A stretch of DNA of 64,000 bases from Nonomuraea solani (GTDB lineage Bacteria; Actinomycetota; Actinomycetes; Streptosporangiales; Streptosporangiaceae): positions 124,001 to 188,000 of the forward strand of contig NZ_FNVT01000005.1 of NCBI RefSeq assembly GCF_900108335.1. Direction: 5' to 3'. Shown in pieces: positions 1-8,363 of this stretch. Every line of letters starts with the position of its first letter. Position 1 is the stretch's first letter. A program made the position numbers and the translations under genes. The notes under the pieces were generated by a model. That model had not been told where the DNA came from. It ran no database searches and worked only from the letters and a program-made list of their open reading frames with translations.

Positions 1-451
1 CCTCACCACGCCCCACCGACCCGGCGCCCGAGAAACCCGAGGTCTGCGCACCCGGCAGGCCCGCAGCGTCAGCGGGCGTGTCGGATGTGGCGCTCGTGTG
101 AGAGGCCGTCGTGTCGGTGCCCGCCGTCGCCTCGTTGGGCACCGGAGCCGGAGCGTCTTCGAGGGCCGGCCCGTCCACCGAGACGGCGTCCGCGACCCGA
201 GCGGGCTCCGCCACCGAAGCCAGACCCTCTGCCGAGGCCGAAGCCCCCGCCTGAGGAGAGCCGTCCAACGGGGCCGGACCGTCCGACGGAGCCGGGCCGT
301 CCGAGGGTTCTTCGGGGTGGGAAAAGGGGGTGTCCTCGAGTTCCGGGGACGCCGGTTGGGCCAGGGAGCCGGGGAGGGTCATCCAGGCGGGCAGCGGTGG
401 GGTCGCGTCGGGGGACGTGCGGGGGCTGGGCAACGGGTTTTCGTCAGTCAT
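1..451 (-). CDS. scpB: ScpB, N-terminal part (runs off left edge)
   Basis: Open minus-strand frame from an ATG at 451 to the window edge (about 150 residues), overlapping the last 8 bases of scpA. The visible part begins MTDENPLPSPRTS and is entirely low-complexity, rich in Ala, Pro, Ser, Asp and Glu with repeats of the type SDGPAP; no folded domain is reached. The identity is inferred from position: scpB follows scpA in nearly all actinobacteria, and the protein would be the kleisin-bound winged-helix subunit of the SMC condensin complex. The long disordered extension before the winged helices is unusual compared with the short start of Bacillus ScpB. Confidence 0.65.
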   Translation of the reverse strand, partial: MTDENPLPSPRTSPDATPPLPAWMTLPGSLAQPASPELEDTPFSHPEEPSDGPAPSDGPAPLDGSPQAGASASAEGLASVAEPARVADAVSVDGPALEDAPAPVPNEATAGTDTTASHTSATSDTPADAAGLPGAQTSGFSGAGSVGRGE

Positions 452-1262
452 TGGCTGGTTTCTCCGCGGATTCCTCGTAGTCGTCCCCCACCGCCACGTC
501 CCCGTCGTCGGACCCCGTCCAGGTCACGTGCAGATCCCCCAGCGGCTCCACCTGCTCGAACGTCACCGCCGACTCCCGGAACAGCTCCAGCACCGCCAGA
601 AACCGGGCGATGACCTCGAAAGTCCCCTCGCAGTCGGCCACCAGGGCGCGGAAGGTGGCACGGCGGAGGCGGCGCAGGTGCATGACCAGGAGGGCCGCCT
701 GCTCCTTGACGCTCGCCACCGGCTGGTAGATGTGCCCGACATTGACGGTGGGCGGGAGTTTGGGAGTGAAGGCCTTGGCGGCGATGCGGGCGAGTTGTTC
801 GGGCCCGATGCCCAGGATCAGCTCGGGCAGCAGGTTGGCGAACTGCTCCTCCATCCGCACGGTACGCGGAAAGCGCAGCGCCTCCTCCGCCATCCGCCCC
901 GCGAAGACCTTGGCGACTTCCTTGTACGCCTTGTACTGCAGCAACCGCGCGAACAGCAGGTCTCTGGCCTCGAGCAGCGCCAGATCCTCCTCGTCCTCCA
1001 CCTCGCCCGAGGGCAGCAGCCGGGCCGCCTTCAGATCGAGCAGGGTCGCCGCCACCAGCAGGAAGTGGCTGGTCAGGTCGAGGTCCCACTCCGGCCCCTT
1101 GGACCGGATGTAGGCGATGAACTCGTCGGTGACCTTGGAGAGTGAGACCTCGGTGATGTCGAGCTTGTGCTTGGCGATGAGGCCGAGGAGCAGGTCGAAG
1201 GGTCCCTCGAAGACGTCCAGGTGGACCTGGAAGCCCTGGGGTTCGGTCTGCTCGGCGGTCAC
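444..1262 (-). CDS. scpA: Segregation and condensation protein ScpA (kleisin)
   Basis: 272 residues. The N-terminal signature FEGPFDLLLGLIAKHKLDI and the following helices match the ScpA kleisin domain that binds the SMC neck; the C-terminal winged helix (about residues 190-250) would bind the other SMC head. ScpA joins SMC and ScpB in the condensin that organises and segregates the chromosome. The GTG start overlaps the parA stop as GTGA, and the 3' end overlaps scpB by 8 bases, so parA, scpA and scpB are probably translationally coupled. Confidence 0.95.
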   Translation of the reverse strand: MTAEQTEPQGFQVHLDVFEGPFDLLLGLIAKHKLDITEVSLSKVTDEFIAYIRSKGPEWDLDLTSHFLLVAATLLDLKAARLLPSGEVEDEEDLALLEARDLLFARLLQYKAYKEVAKVFAGRMAEEALRFPRTVRMEEQFANLLPELILGIGPEQLARIAAKAFTPKLPPTVNVGHIYQPVASVKEQAALLVMHLRRLRRATFRALVADCEGTFEVIARFLAVLELFRESAVTFEQVEPLGDLHVTWTGSDDGDVAVGDDYEESAEKPAND

Positions 1263-2200
1263 CTGGCCATTGTCGCAGGCGCCGGCCAGCGCGAGAGCAC
1301 CTCGCGGGCCAGCTCACGGTAGGCGTTGGCGCCGAGGGACGACGGGTCGAACGTGGTGATCGGCTCACCGGCGACCGTCGCGTCGGGGAAGCGCACCGTG
1401 CGGTTGATCACCGTGTGGAACACCTTGTCGCCGAACGCCTCCACCACGCGGGCCAGCACCTCGCGGCCGTGCAGGGTGCGGGCGTCGTACATGGTGGCGA
1501 GGAGCCCTTCGATCTCGAGCTCCTCGTTGAGCCGCTCCTGCACCTTGGAGATGGTGTCCATGAGCAGGGCGACGCCGCGCAGGGCGAAGAACTCGCACTC
1601 CAGCGGCACCATCACGCCGTGCGCGCAGGTCAGCGCGTTGATGGTGAGCAGGCCCAGCGACGGCTGGCAGTCGATGAGGCACACGTCGTAGTGCGGCAGC
1701 AGCGGCTTGATCACGCGGCCGAGCACCTGCTCGCGGGCGACCTCGGTGACGAGCTGCACTTCGGCGGCCGACAGGTCGATGTTGCTGGGCAGCAGGTCGA
1801 GGCCCTCGACGCCGGTTTCGAGCAGCACGTCTTCGGCGGTGACGTTGCGCTCCATCAGCAGGTTGTAGACGGTCAGGTCGAGCTGGAGCGGGTTGATGCC
1901 CAGGCCGACGGAGAGCGCCCCCTGCGGGTCGAAGTCGACCAGCAGCACCTTGAGCCCGCACTCGACGAGCGCGGCCCCCAGGTTGATGGTGGTCGTGGTC
2001 TTGCCGACACCGCCCTTCTGGTTGACCATCGCGACCACGCGGGCCGGGCCGTGCACCGTGGGCGGCACCGGTTCCGGGAACACGGGTCGTGGCCGCTGCG
2101 TCGGGCCCAGATTGACGCCGTTAGAGGGCGTGTTGGTCTTCGTGTCGCCCCAGGGGTTGTCGGGGGTCCCCGGGGTCGAACCCTTGGTCGTCACAGTCAC
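1259..2200 (-). CDS. ParA/Soj-family ATPase of the scp locus
   Basis: 313 residues. After a disordered N-terminus of about 50 residues comes the deviant Walker A motif MVNQKGGVGKTTTT, then DFDPQG and LIDCQPSLGLL (Walker A' and B), typical of ParA/MinD ATPases. It is not the origin-partition ParA, which sits with parB near oriC; this paralogue is the conserved Rv1708-like gene ahead of scpA. The GTG start at 2200 follows a GGGAGG Shine-Dalgarno at good spacing. A role in chromosome or condensin positioning is inferred from the neighbours. Confidence 0.9.
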   Translation of the reverse strand: MTVTTKGSTPGTPDNPWGDTKTNTPSNGVNLGPTQRPRPVFPEPVPPTVHGPARVVAMVNQKGGVGKTTTTINLGAALVECGLKVLLVDFDPQGALSVGLGINPLQLDLTVYNLLMERNVTAEDVLLETGVEGLDLLPSNIDLSAAEVQLVTEVAREQVLGRVIKPLLPHYDVCLIDCQPSLGLLTINALTCAHGVMVPLECEFFALRGVALLMDTISKVQERLNEELEIEGLLATMYDARTLHGREVLARVVEAFGDKVFHTVINRTVRFPDATVAGEPITTFDPSSLGANAYRELAREVLSRWPAPATMAR

Positions 2201-2233
2201 CAGCTCGAACCTCCCTGACGATCCCGAACCGGA

Positions 2234-2275
2234 CCGTCCGGACGGACACTATGGCGTCACCACTTAACGCGGCAA
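2234..2275 (-). promoter_or_regulatory. Candidate promoter and palindrome upstream of parA-scpA-scpB
   Basis: On the minus strand, TTGCCG (2275-2270), an 18-base spacer and TAGTGT (2251-2246) form a possible -35/-10 pair. Immediately downstream, at the expected transcription start, is the perfect 12-bp palindrome CCGTCCGGACGG (2234-2245), which could be an operator. Neither has experimental support. Confidence 0.35.
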
Positions 2276-2317
2276 GGCGGCACGCCGAGGGCGGCGCACA
2301 CCCCAAAAGACTATAGA

Positions 2318-3223
2318 TCACTGCCGGGCGCGCGGATGCGCGGCGGCGTAGACCTCGCGGAGCCTGTCGACGGTGACCAGGGTGTAGACCTGTGTGGTCG
2401 TCACCGAGGCGTGACCGAGCAGCTCCTGGACCACCCTAACGTCAGCTCCTCCGTCCAAGAGGTGCGTTGCGAAGGAATGCCGGAGTACGTGCGGACTTAT
2501 CCTGTCAAGTCCGGCTCGTTCGGCGGCGGCCTGGAGCACTTCCCAGGCTCCCTGCCTGGTCAGGCGGCCTCCCCGGGCGTTGAGGAAGACCCCGGGGGTG
2601 CCACGGCCGTGAGCGAGGAGACCGGGACGGGCCCGGACCAGGTACGCGTCCAGGGCGGACCGGGCGTAACGCCCCAACGGCACCACCCGGGTACGGGCCC
2701 CCTTGCCGCGCAGCCGTACCTGATCGTCTTCGAGGTCGTCCACGGCCAGCCCGACGGCCTCGGAAATGCGGGCGCCGGTGCCGTACAGGACTTCGAGAAG
2801 AGCGCGGTTGCGCAGCGTCAGGGGCGCGCCGTCGGGGCCGGAGGCGGCGATGAGGCGTTCGACCTCGTCCACGGCGATGGCCTTGGGGAGCCTGCGGAGC
2901 TGGCGCGGCGGGCGTACCTCGTGGGCGGGGTCGTGGGCCGTGACCCCTTCGCGCAGGGCGAAACGGTGCAGCCCGCGCACGGCCGAGACGGCGCGCGCGG
3001 CGGAGCTGGCGACGAGGGCGGGGTGCTCACCGTCGCCCTCGCGCAGCGCGGCGAGGAAGGCCAGCACATCGGCCTCCCCCACCTCCGCGAGCTCCAGCCG
3101 GCCGAGCGACTGCAGGTGTTCGCAGTATCGGCGCAGGTCACGACGGTAGGACGCGAGCGTGTTGGCAGCCAGGCCCCGTTCCACCGCGAGATGGGCGAGG
3201 TAGCTGGAGAGCACCGCCTCCAC
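2318..3223 (-). CDS. xerD: Tyrosine recombinase XerD
   Basis: 301 residues, the normal size. The N-terminal SAM-like core-binding domain is followed by the catalytic domain with TGARISEAVGL (first Arg), HVLRHSFATHLLDGG (His-x-x-Arg), ELLGHASVTTTQ and QVYT (nucleophilic Tyr). It would resolve chromosome dimers at dif near the septum with XerC. Its place after the NUDIX gene and ahead of parA-scpAB matches other actinobacteria and argues for the housekeeping recombinase rather than a phage integrase. GTG start with a GGAAGG ribosome-binding site. Confidence 0.93.
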   Translation of the reverse strand: MEAVLSSYLAHLAVERGLAANTLASYRRDLRRYCEHLQSLGRLELAEVGEADVLAFLAALREGDGEHPALVASSAARAVSAVRGLHRFALREGVTAHDPAHEVRPPRQLRRLPKAIAVDEVERLIAASGPDGAPLTLRNRALLEVLYGTGARISEAVGLAVDDLEDDQVRLRGKGARTRVVPLGRYARSALDAYLVRARPGLLAHGRGTPGVFLNARGGRLTRQGAWEVLQAAAERAGLDRISPHVLRHSFATHLLDGGADVRVVQELLGHASVTTTQVYTLVTVDRLREVYAAAHPRARQ

Positions 3224-3238
3224 GAATTGGTCCTTCCG

Positions 3239-3850
3239 TCACGCCTCAGGTGCGTCGGCGGGGCGCAACAGGGCGAACCCCTCAACCGATGCCGCATATG
3301 CGGCGAGGATACCGGCCACGGCCGGGGAATTGTGGATCATTCCCATGAGTGCCTTCTCGACCGCGTCGGCCAGAGGGACCCATTCGACCGGCATGTCGAT
3401 TTCCTCATGCTCCTGGACGAAGCCGTTCTCCTCGTCGGGGATCTTGGTCAGCCCCTGGGCGAGGAACACCCTGATGCGCTCGTCGCTCATGCCGGGCGAG
3501 GAACGCAGGTCGGTCAGGGTGTGCCAGGTCTCGGCGCGGTAGCCGGCCTCCTCGGCGAGCTCGCGGGCGGCGGTGGTGACGAGCGGTTCGCCCGCAACGT
3601 CGCGGATCCCGGCGGGCAGCTCCCACATCAGCATGCGGGTGGGGTGGCGGTACTGCCTGATCATCAGCACCCGCTCCTCGTCGTCGAGCGCGAGCACGGC
3701 GACGGAACCGGGGTGGATGACGTAGTCGCGGTCGGCGACCGCGTCGCGGGGCATCTTCACCGTGTCGGTGACCACGCGGACGATCCTGCCCTCGAACCGG
3801 TCCTCGGTGCCGAGGACCTCCCACGACTCGGGCGCGTCTTCGATCTTCAC
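3239..3850 (-). CDS. NUDIX hydrolase, ADP-ribose pyrophosphatase type
   Basis: 203 residues from a GTG that overlaps the pyrG stop (GTGA). The Nudix box runs from GIRDVAGEP to AARELAEEAGY with the metal-binding Glu residues in place; the LPAGIRDVAGEP form, with one extra residue compared with the canonical spacing, is that of the M. tuberculosis ADP-ribose pyrophosphatase Rv1700, which also sits next to pyrG. It should hydrolyse ADP-ribose to AMP and ribose-5-phosphate. A long antisense-looking extension of this frame into pyrG is a shadow. Confidence 0.9.
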   Translation of the reverse strand: MKIEDAPESWEVLGTEDRFEGRIVRVVTDTVKMPRDAVADRDYVIHPGSVAVLALDDEERVLMIRQYRHPTRMLMWELPAGIRDVAGEPLVTTAARELAEEAGYRAETWHTLTDLRSSPGMSDERIRVFLAQGLTKIPDEENGFVQEHEEIDMPVEWVPLADAVEKALMGMIHNSPAVAGILAAYAASVEGFALLRPADAPEA

Positions 3851-5550
3851 TGGCTCACCTTGTCGGCCACGCGGTCGTCGGCGTAGGTCAGGGCGGCGCT
3901 GATGAGGCCCTTGAACATCGGGTTGGCGCGGGTGGGCCGGGAGCGGAACTCGGGGTGCGCCTGGGTGCCGATGAAGAAGGGGTGGACGTCGGCGGGCAGC
4001 TCGGTGTATTCGACCAGGCGGCCGTCGGGCGACAGCCCCGAGAAGACCAGGCCGACCTTCTCCAGCTGCTCGCGGTAGGAGTTGTTGACCTCGTAGCGGT
4101 GCCGGTGGCGCTCGTCGGCCTTGGCCTTGCCACCGTAGAGCTGCCGGGCGAGGGTGCCCTCGCCGAGCTTGGCGGTGTAGCTGCCCAGCCGCATGGTGCC
4201 GCCCATGTCGCGCTCGCCGGCGACGACGTCCTCCTGGTCGGCCATGGTGGAGATGACGGCGTGCTTGGTGTCGGGGTCGAACTCGGCGGAGTTGGCGTCC
4301 TCGATGCCGGCCATGTTGCGGGCCGCCTCGATGACCATGCCCTGCATGCCGAGGCAGATGCCGAGCAGCGGGATCTTGCCCTCGCGGGCGTGCCGGATGG
4401 CGCCGATCTTGCCCTCGATGCCGCGCACGCCGAACCCGCCGGGGACCAGCACGCCGTCGACGCCGTCGAGCTCGCGCCCGGCGCCCTCGGGGGTCTCGCA
4501 GTCGTCGCTCTTGACCCAGCGGATGTTGACGCGGGCGTCGTTGGCGAACCCGCCGGCGCGCAGGGCCTCGGTGACGGACAGGTAGGCGTCCGGCAGGTCG
4601 ATGTACTTGCCGACCAGCGCGATGGTGACCTCCTTGGCCGGCCGGTGCACCCGGCGCAGGAGCTGCTCCCACTCCTTCCAGTCAACGTCGCGGAAGGGCA
4701 GGCCGAGCCGGCGCACCACGTAGGCGTCGAGGCCCTCGGAGTGGAGCACCTTCGGGATGTCGTAGATCGAGGCCGCGTCCACGGCCGAGACGACGGCGTC
4801 CTCGTCGACGTCGCACATGAGGCTGATCTTGCGCTTGATCGCCGTCTGCACCGGCCGGTCGGACCGCAGCACGATCGCGTCCGGCTGGATGCCGATGCTG
4901 CGCAGCGCCGCCACGCTGTGCTGGGTCGGCTTGGTCTTCAGCTCCCCGGACGGCCCGATGTACGGCAGCAGCGACACGTGCAGGAAGAACACGTTGTCGC
5001 GCCCGACCTCGTGCCTGATCTGCCGCACGGCCTCCAGGAACGGCAGCGACTCGATGTCGCCCACCGTGCCCCCGACCTCGGTGATGACCACATCGACGTC
5101 AGGACCGGCCATGCCCCGGATCCGGTCCTTGATCTCGTTGGTGATGTGCGGGATCACCTGGACGGTGTCGCCCAGGTATTCGCCCCGCCGCTCCTTGGCG
5201 ATGACGTTGGAGTAGACCTGGCCGGTGGTCACATTGGCCGAGCCGTGCAGGTCGGTGTCGAGGAACCGCTCATAGTGGCCGACGTCGAGGTCGGTCTCGG
5301 CACCGTCGTCGGTGACGAACACCTCGCCGTGCTGGAACGGGTTCATGGTGCCGGGGTCGACATTGAGGTAAGGGTCGAGCTTCTGCATGGTGACCCTGAG
5401 TCCGCGCGCCTTGAGCAGGCGGCCGAGGCTGGACGCCGTGAGCCCCTTGCCGAGACTGGAGGCGACACCGCCGGTGACGAACAGATGCTTGGTTTGCGAT
5501 GCGCTGCGCAAAGGGGCTCCCGTGGCTCGAGGTGTGGTCGAAGTGTCCAC
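3847..5550 (-). CDS. pyrG: CTP synthase
   Basis: 567 residues. The N-terminal amidoligase domain begins KHLFVTGGVASSLGKGLTAS; the C-terminal class I glutamine amidotransferase domain has the Cys nucleophile in LLGICLGMQGM and the His-Glu pair in QAHPEFRSRP. It converts UTP, ATP and glutamine to CTP. The start is a GTG with TATCCT 8 bases upstream on the coding strand, which would suit a leaderless or very short leader. First gene of the pyrG-NUDIX-xerD run. Confidence 0.97.
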   Translation of the reverse strand: MDTSTTPRATGAPLRSASQTKHLFVTGGVASSLGKGLTASSLGRLLKARGLRVTMQKLDPYLNVDPGTMNPFQHGEVFVTDDGAETDLDVGHYERFLDTDLHGSANVTTGQVYSNVIAKERRGEYLGDTVQVIPHITNEIKDRIRGMAGPDVDVVITEVGGTVGDIESLPFLEAVRQIRHEVGRDNVFFLHVSLLPYIGPSGELKTKPTQHSVAALRSIGIQPDAIVLRSDRPVQTAIKRKISLMCDVDEDAVVSAVDAASIYDIPKVLHSEGLDAYVVRRLGLPFRDVDWKEWEQLLRRVHRPAKEVTIALVGKYIDLPDAYLSVTEALRAGGFANDARVNIRWVKSDDCETPEGAGRELDGVDGVLVPGGFGVRGIEGKIGAIRHAREGKIPLLGICLGMQGMVIEAARNMAGIEDANSAEFDPDTKHAVISTMADQEDVVAGERDMGGTMRLGSYTAKLGEGTLARQLYGGKAKADERHRHRYEVNNSYREQLEKVGLVFSGLSPDGRLVEYTELPADVHPFFIGTQAHPEFRSRPTRANPMFKGLISAALTYADDRVADKVSQ

Positions 5551-5622
5551 GGGCTCTCAGGATATCAAACAACGCCCCTCACATGCCCGAACGGGGATGA
5601 CCTAGCGGTAACTTTGGTCCCT

Positions 5623-6291
5623 ATGTCACTTGTACGGCGGGCATTGGGCACATTGATACACCGTGCGTACACGGCGATCCGCCACGCGGGAGCGATCACG
5701 CCGGCCACTCCCTCCGGTTACCGGTTCCGCCGGCTCGGCGACGGCGTGAGCATCGCCTTCCCGCCGGGCGCGATCTTCGGCGAGCGGTGGATGGAGATCG
5801 GTGACCACACGCTGATCGGCGAGCGCGTGTCGCTCTCCTGCGGCATGATGCCGGGCCCCGACCTCGGCCCCGGCTCGATCCTGCGCATCGGCGGAAGCTG
5901 CTCGATCGGCCGGGGCTCGCACATCGTGGCCCACCAGTCGATCGACATCGGCGACGACGTGTTCACCGGCCCGTACGTGTACATCACCGACCAGAACCAC
6001 GTCTACGACGACCCCGATGTGCCGATCGGCAGGCAGTGGCCGCGCAACAGCCCGGTCTCGATCGGCTCGGGCTCGTGGCTGGGCGCGGGCGCGATCATCC
6101 TGCCGGGCACGACGCTGGGCCGCCAGTGCGTGGTGGCGGGCGGCGCGGTGGTGCGCGGCGAGTTCCCCGACCACAGCGTGGTCGCCGGGGTGCCGGCCAG
6201 GCGGGTACGCGGGTACACGCCGGAACTGGGCTGGCACGCCCCCATCGCGTTCGGCGCCACGGCCGAGGGGATGGACCGAACAACGTTCTGA
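5623..6291 (+). CDS. Left-handed beta-helix acyltransferase (hexapeptide family)
   Basis: 222 residues. From about residue 45 it has the hexapeptide periodicity of left-handed beta-helix acyltransferases (IGDHTLIGERVSLS, IGRGSHIVAHQSIDIGDDV, IGSGSWLGAGAIILPGTTLG, VVAGGAVVRGEFPDHSVVAG), ending with the GVPARRVRG signature of O-acetyltransferases. The acceptor is unknown, perhaps a cell-surface sugar. The ATG at 5623 is chosen because the upstream part of the frame is antisense to pyrG; there is no clear Shine-Dalgarno, and TAACTT just upstream would suit a leaderless message. Confidence 0.85.
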   Translation: MSLVRRALGTLIHRAYTAIRHAGAITPATPSGYRFRRLGDGVSIAFPPGAIFGERWMEIGDHTLIGERVSLSCGMMPGPDLGPGSILRIGGSCSIGRGSHIVAHQSIDIGDDVFTGPYVYITDQNHVYDDPDVPIGRQWPRNSPVSIGSGSWLGAGAIILPGTTLGRQCVVAGGAVVRGEFPDHSVVAGVPARRVRGYTPELGWHAPIAFGATAEGMDRTTF

Positions 6292-6307
6292 CGGTTAGCG
6301 TCGGAGC

Positions 6308-7432
6308 ATGCGGACCGCCATCTGTGAGCGTTTGGGCATCGAGTTCCCGTTGTTCGCCTTCAGCCACTGCCGTGACGTGGTGGCCGCCGTGACGAACGCG
6401 GGCGGGTTCGGGGTGCTGGGCGCGATCGCGTACTCACCGGACCAACTGGACACCGAGCTGACCTGGCTGGACGAACGTGTGAACGGCCGCCCGTACGGCG
6501 TCGACGTGCTCGTCCCCGGCAGGATCGACGCCTCCGCGCTCGACGTGCGCACCCACCTCATGGACGCCATCCCCGACCGGCACCGCGACTTCGTCACGCA
6601 CCTGCTGTCCAAGTACGGCGTGAGCGCCACCGCGCAGCCGCTGACGGCGGTGGCCGACGAGCTGGGCAGGCGGGTGACGGCGGCCGGGGCGACGGGGCTG
6701 ATCGACGTGGCGCTCAAGCACCGGATCGGCCTGATCGCCAGCGCCCTGGGGCCGCCGCCGCCCGAGATGGTGGCCAGGGCCAGGGAGGCGGGCGTGCCGG
6801 TGGCCGCGCTGGTCGGCACGGTGGAGCACGCCCGCAGGCAGGTGGCGGCGGGCGCCGACCTGATCGTGGCGCAGGGCACGGAGGCGGGCGGGCACACCGG
6901 CGAGATCTCGACCATGGTGCTGGTGCCGCAGGTGGTGGACGCGGTCGCGCCGGTGCCGGTGCTGGCGGCGGGCGGGATCGCGTCGGGACGGCAGATGGCG
7001 GCGGCCATGGCGCTCGGCGCGGAGGGCGTGTGGTGCGGCTCGGTCTGGCTGACGACGGAGGAGGCCGAGACGGCGCCGGCGGTCAAGCGCAAGCTGCTGG
7101 CCGCCTCGTCGCTCGACACGGTCCGGTCCAGGTCGCGTACGGGCAAGCCGGCCCGCCAGCTCAAGTCCGCCTGGACGGAGGAGTGGGACTCCGGCCAGGA
7201 GAGCCCGGGGCCGCTCGGGATGCCGCTGCAGATCCTGGTCGCCGAGGGCGCCATGGCCCGCATCGGGGCCGCGGCGGAGAGGGGCGAGCCGGGGGCGCTG
7301 GAGCTGGTCAACTACTACGTGGGGCAGGTCGTGGGCCAGCTCGACCAGGTCAAGCCGGCCCGGGACGTCGTCTACGACCTGGTCAGCGAGTTCGGCGAAG
7401 CGGTCGAACGGCTGGCGCGTCTGTCCGGCTGA
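6308..7432 (+). CDS. Nitronate monooxygenase family flavoprotein
   Basis: 374 residues, TIM-barrel FMN enzyme of the nitronate monooxygenase (2-nitropropane dioxygenase) family. Diagnostic segments are EFPLFAFSHCRDVVAAV at the N-terminus, LIVAQGTEAGGHTGEIST (catalytic His region) and PVLAAGGIASGRQMAAAMALGAEGVW (phosphate-binding). It would oxidise propionate-3-nitronate or related nitronates. TAGCGT lies 6 bases before the ATG, typical of a leaderless promoter. The 3' end overlaps the convergent kinase gene by 50 bp. Confidence 0.88.
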   Translation: MRTAICERLGIEFPLFAFSHCRDVVAAVTNAGGFGVLGAIAYSPDQLDTELTWLDERVNGRPYGVDVLVPGRIDASALDVRTHLMDAIPDRHRDFVTHLLSKYGVSATAQPLTAVADELGRRVTAAGATGLIDVALKHRIGLIASALGPPPPEMVARAREAGVPVAALVGTVEHARRQVAAGADLIVAQGTEAGGHTGEISTMVLVPQVVDAVAPVPVLAAGGIASGRQMAAAMALGAEGVWCGSVWLTTEEAETAPAVKRKLLAASSLDTVRSRSRTGKPARQLKSAWTEEWDSGQESPGPLGMPLQILVAEGAMARIGAAAERGEPGALELVNYYVGQVVGQLDQVKPARDVVYDLVSEFGEAVERLARLSG

Positions 7433-8363
7433 AGACGTACATGTACGGATGCCGGGCCTCGATCGAGGCGGCGGCCTTGGCCAGCCCGAGCGCGCCGTCG
7501 GCCGAGGTGCCCAGGGGCGGGATGAACCTGGCGTCCGGCAGCACCGCCCGTACGGTGCTCTGGAACGGCTCCATGAGCAGGTCGGCGGCGTCGAACAGGC
7601 GGCCGCCCCAGGAGAAGACCGGCTCCAGCCCGGCGGCGGCGGCCACGGCCGTCTGGGCGAGCTGCCGCCCGGCCTCGGCCCAGATCCGGCGAGCGGCCGG
7701 GTCACCCTCGCGGGCCGCCTCGGCCACCGATGGCGCGAACGAGGCCAGGTGGTGGGCCGGGGAGCCCGACTCGTAGACGAGCGCCACCAGGTCCAGGGGG
7801 TGGCCGAAGCGCGCGGTCATGTGTTCGAGCAGCGCGGTCGAGCCGCCCGAGCGGCGGTCGTGGGCCCGCAGGGCCGCCTGGAGGCCCTGCGAGCCGATCC
7901 AGGCGCCGCTGCCGTGGTCGCCGAGCAGGTGGCCCCATCCGTCGGCCTGGTTCCACACGCCGTCGAGGTCGGTGCCGAGCGTGATGACGCCGGTGCCGGC
8001 GGCCACGACGACCCCCGCGCGGAACCCGAGCGCGCCGGCGTGCGTGGTCACCATGTCGCCCGCGACGACGAGCGCGCCGAGGCCGAACCGGTCGCCCAGC
8101 GCGTGCCAGAGCGTCTCCGGGTCCTTGACCAGGCCCGGCAGCCCGGTCACGCCGATCGCCATCCCCTCCAGCCGGTCGACGCCGGGCGCCGAGGTCTCGA
8201 TGACGGCCGCCACGCGCGCGGCCAGCCGGGGCAGGTCCACGCGGCCCCGGTCGCGGGGCACCGGGGAGGTGTCCTCCCCGGCGATGATCCCTTCGCCGCC
8301 GTCGATCCGTACTCTGATCCCGCCGCCGCCGACGTCGACGCCGGCGCATGTCGACGAGCTCAT
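7383..8363 (-). CDS. BadF/BadG-type kinase, probable GlcNAc or MurNAc kinase
   Basis: 326 residues. ASKHA-fold kinase: AGVDVGGGGIRVRIDGGEG (phosphate 1 loop), MAIGVTGLPGL, GVVVAAGTGVITLG (phosphate 2) and GWGHLLGDHGSGAWIG, the last characteristic of the GlcNAc kinase/MurNAc kinase branch. It would phosphorylate the amino sugar at C6 in the cytoplasm. Its ATG overlaps the murQ stop by 4 bases, so it is the distal gene of a GH89-murQ-kinase operon and probably makes the MurNAc-6-phosphate that MurQ consumes. A substrate of GlcNAc alone is the alternative. Confidence 0.85.
   Translation of the reverse strand: MSSSTCAGVDVGGGGIRVRIDGGEGIIAGEDTSPVPRDRGRVDLPRLAARVAAVIETSAPGVDRLEGMAIGVTGLPGLVKDPETLWHALGDRFGLGALVVAGDMVTTHAGALGFRAGVVVAAGTGVITLGTDLDGVWNQADGWGHLLGDHGSGAWIGSQGLQAALRAHDRRSGGSTALLEHMTARFGHPLDLVALVYESGSPAHHLASFAPSVAEAAREGDPAARRIWAEAGRQLAQTAVAAAAGLEPVFSWGGRLFDAADLLMEPFQSTVRAVLPDARFIPPLGTSADGALGLAKAAASIEARHPYMYVFSRTDAPAVRPLRRTR

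Noticed and set aside
1259..2200. ParA as evidence of a partition locus or origin
   Set aside because: No parB or parS is nearby; it is the scp-linked paralogue.
2318..3223. XerD as a phage or island integrase
   Set aside because: It sits in the conserved pyrG-NUDIX-xerD-parA-scp order with no tRNA or attachment repeats; it is the chromosomal recombinase.
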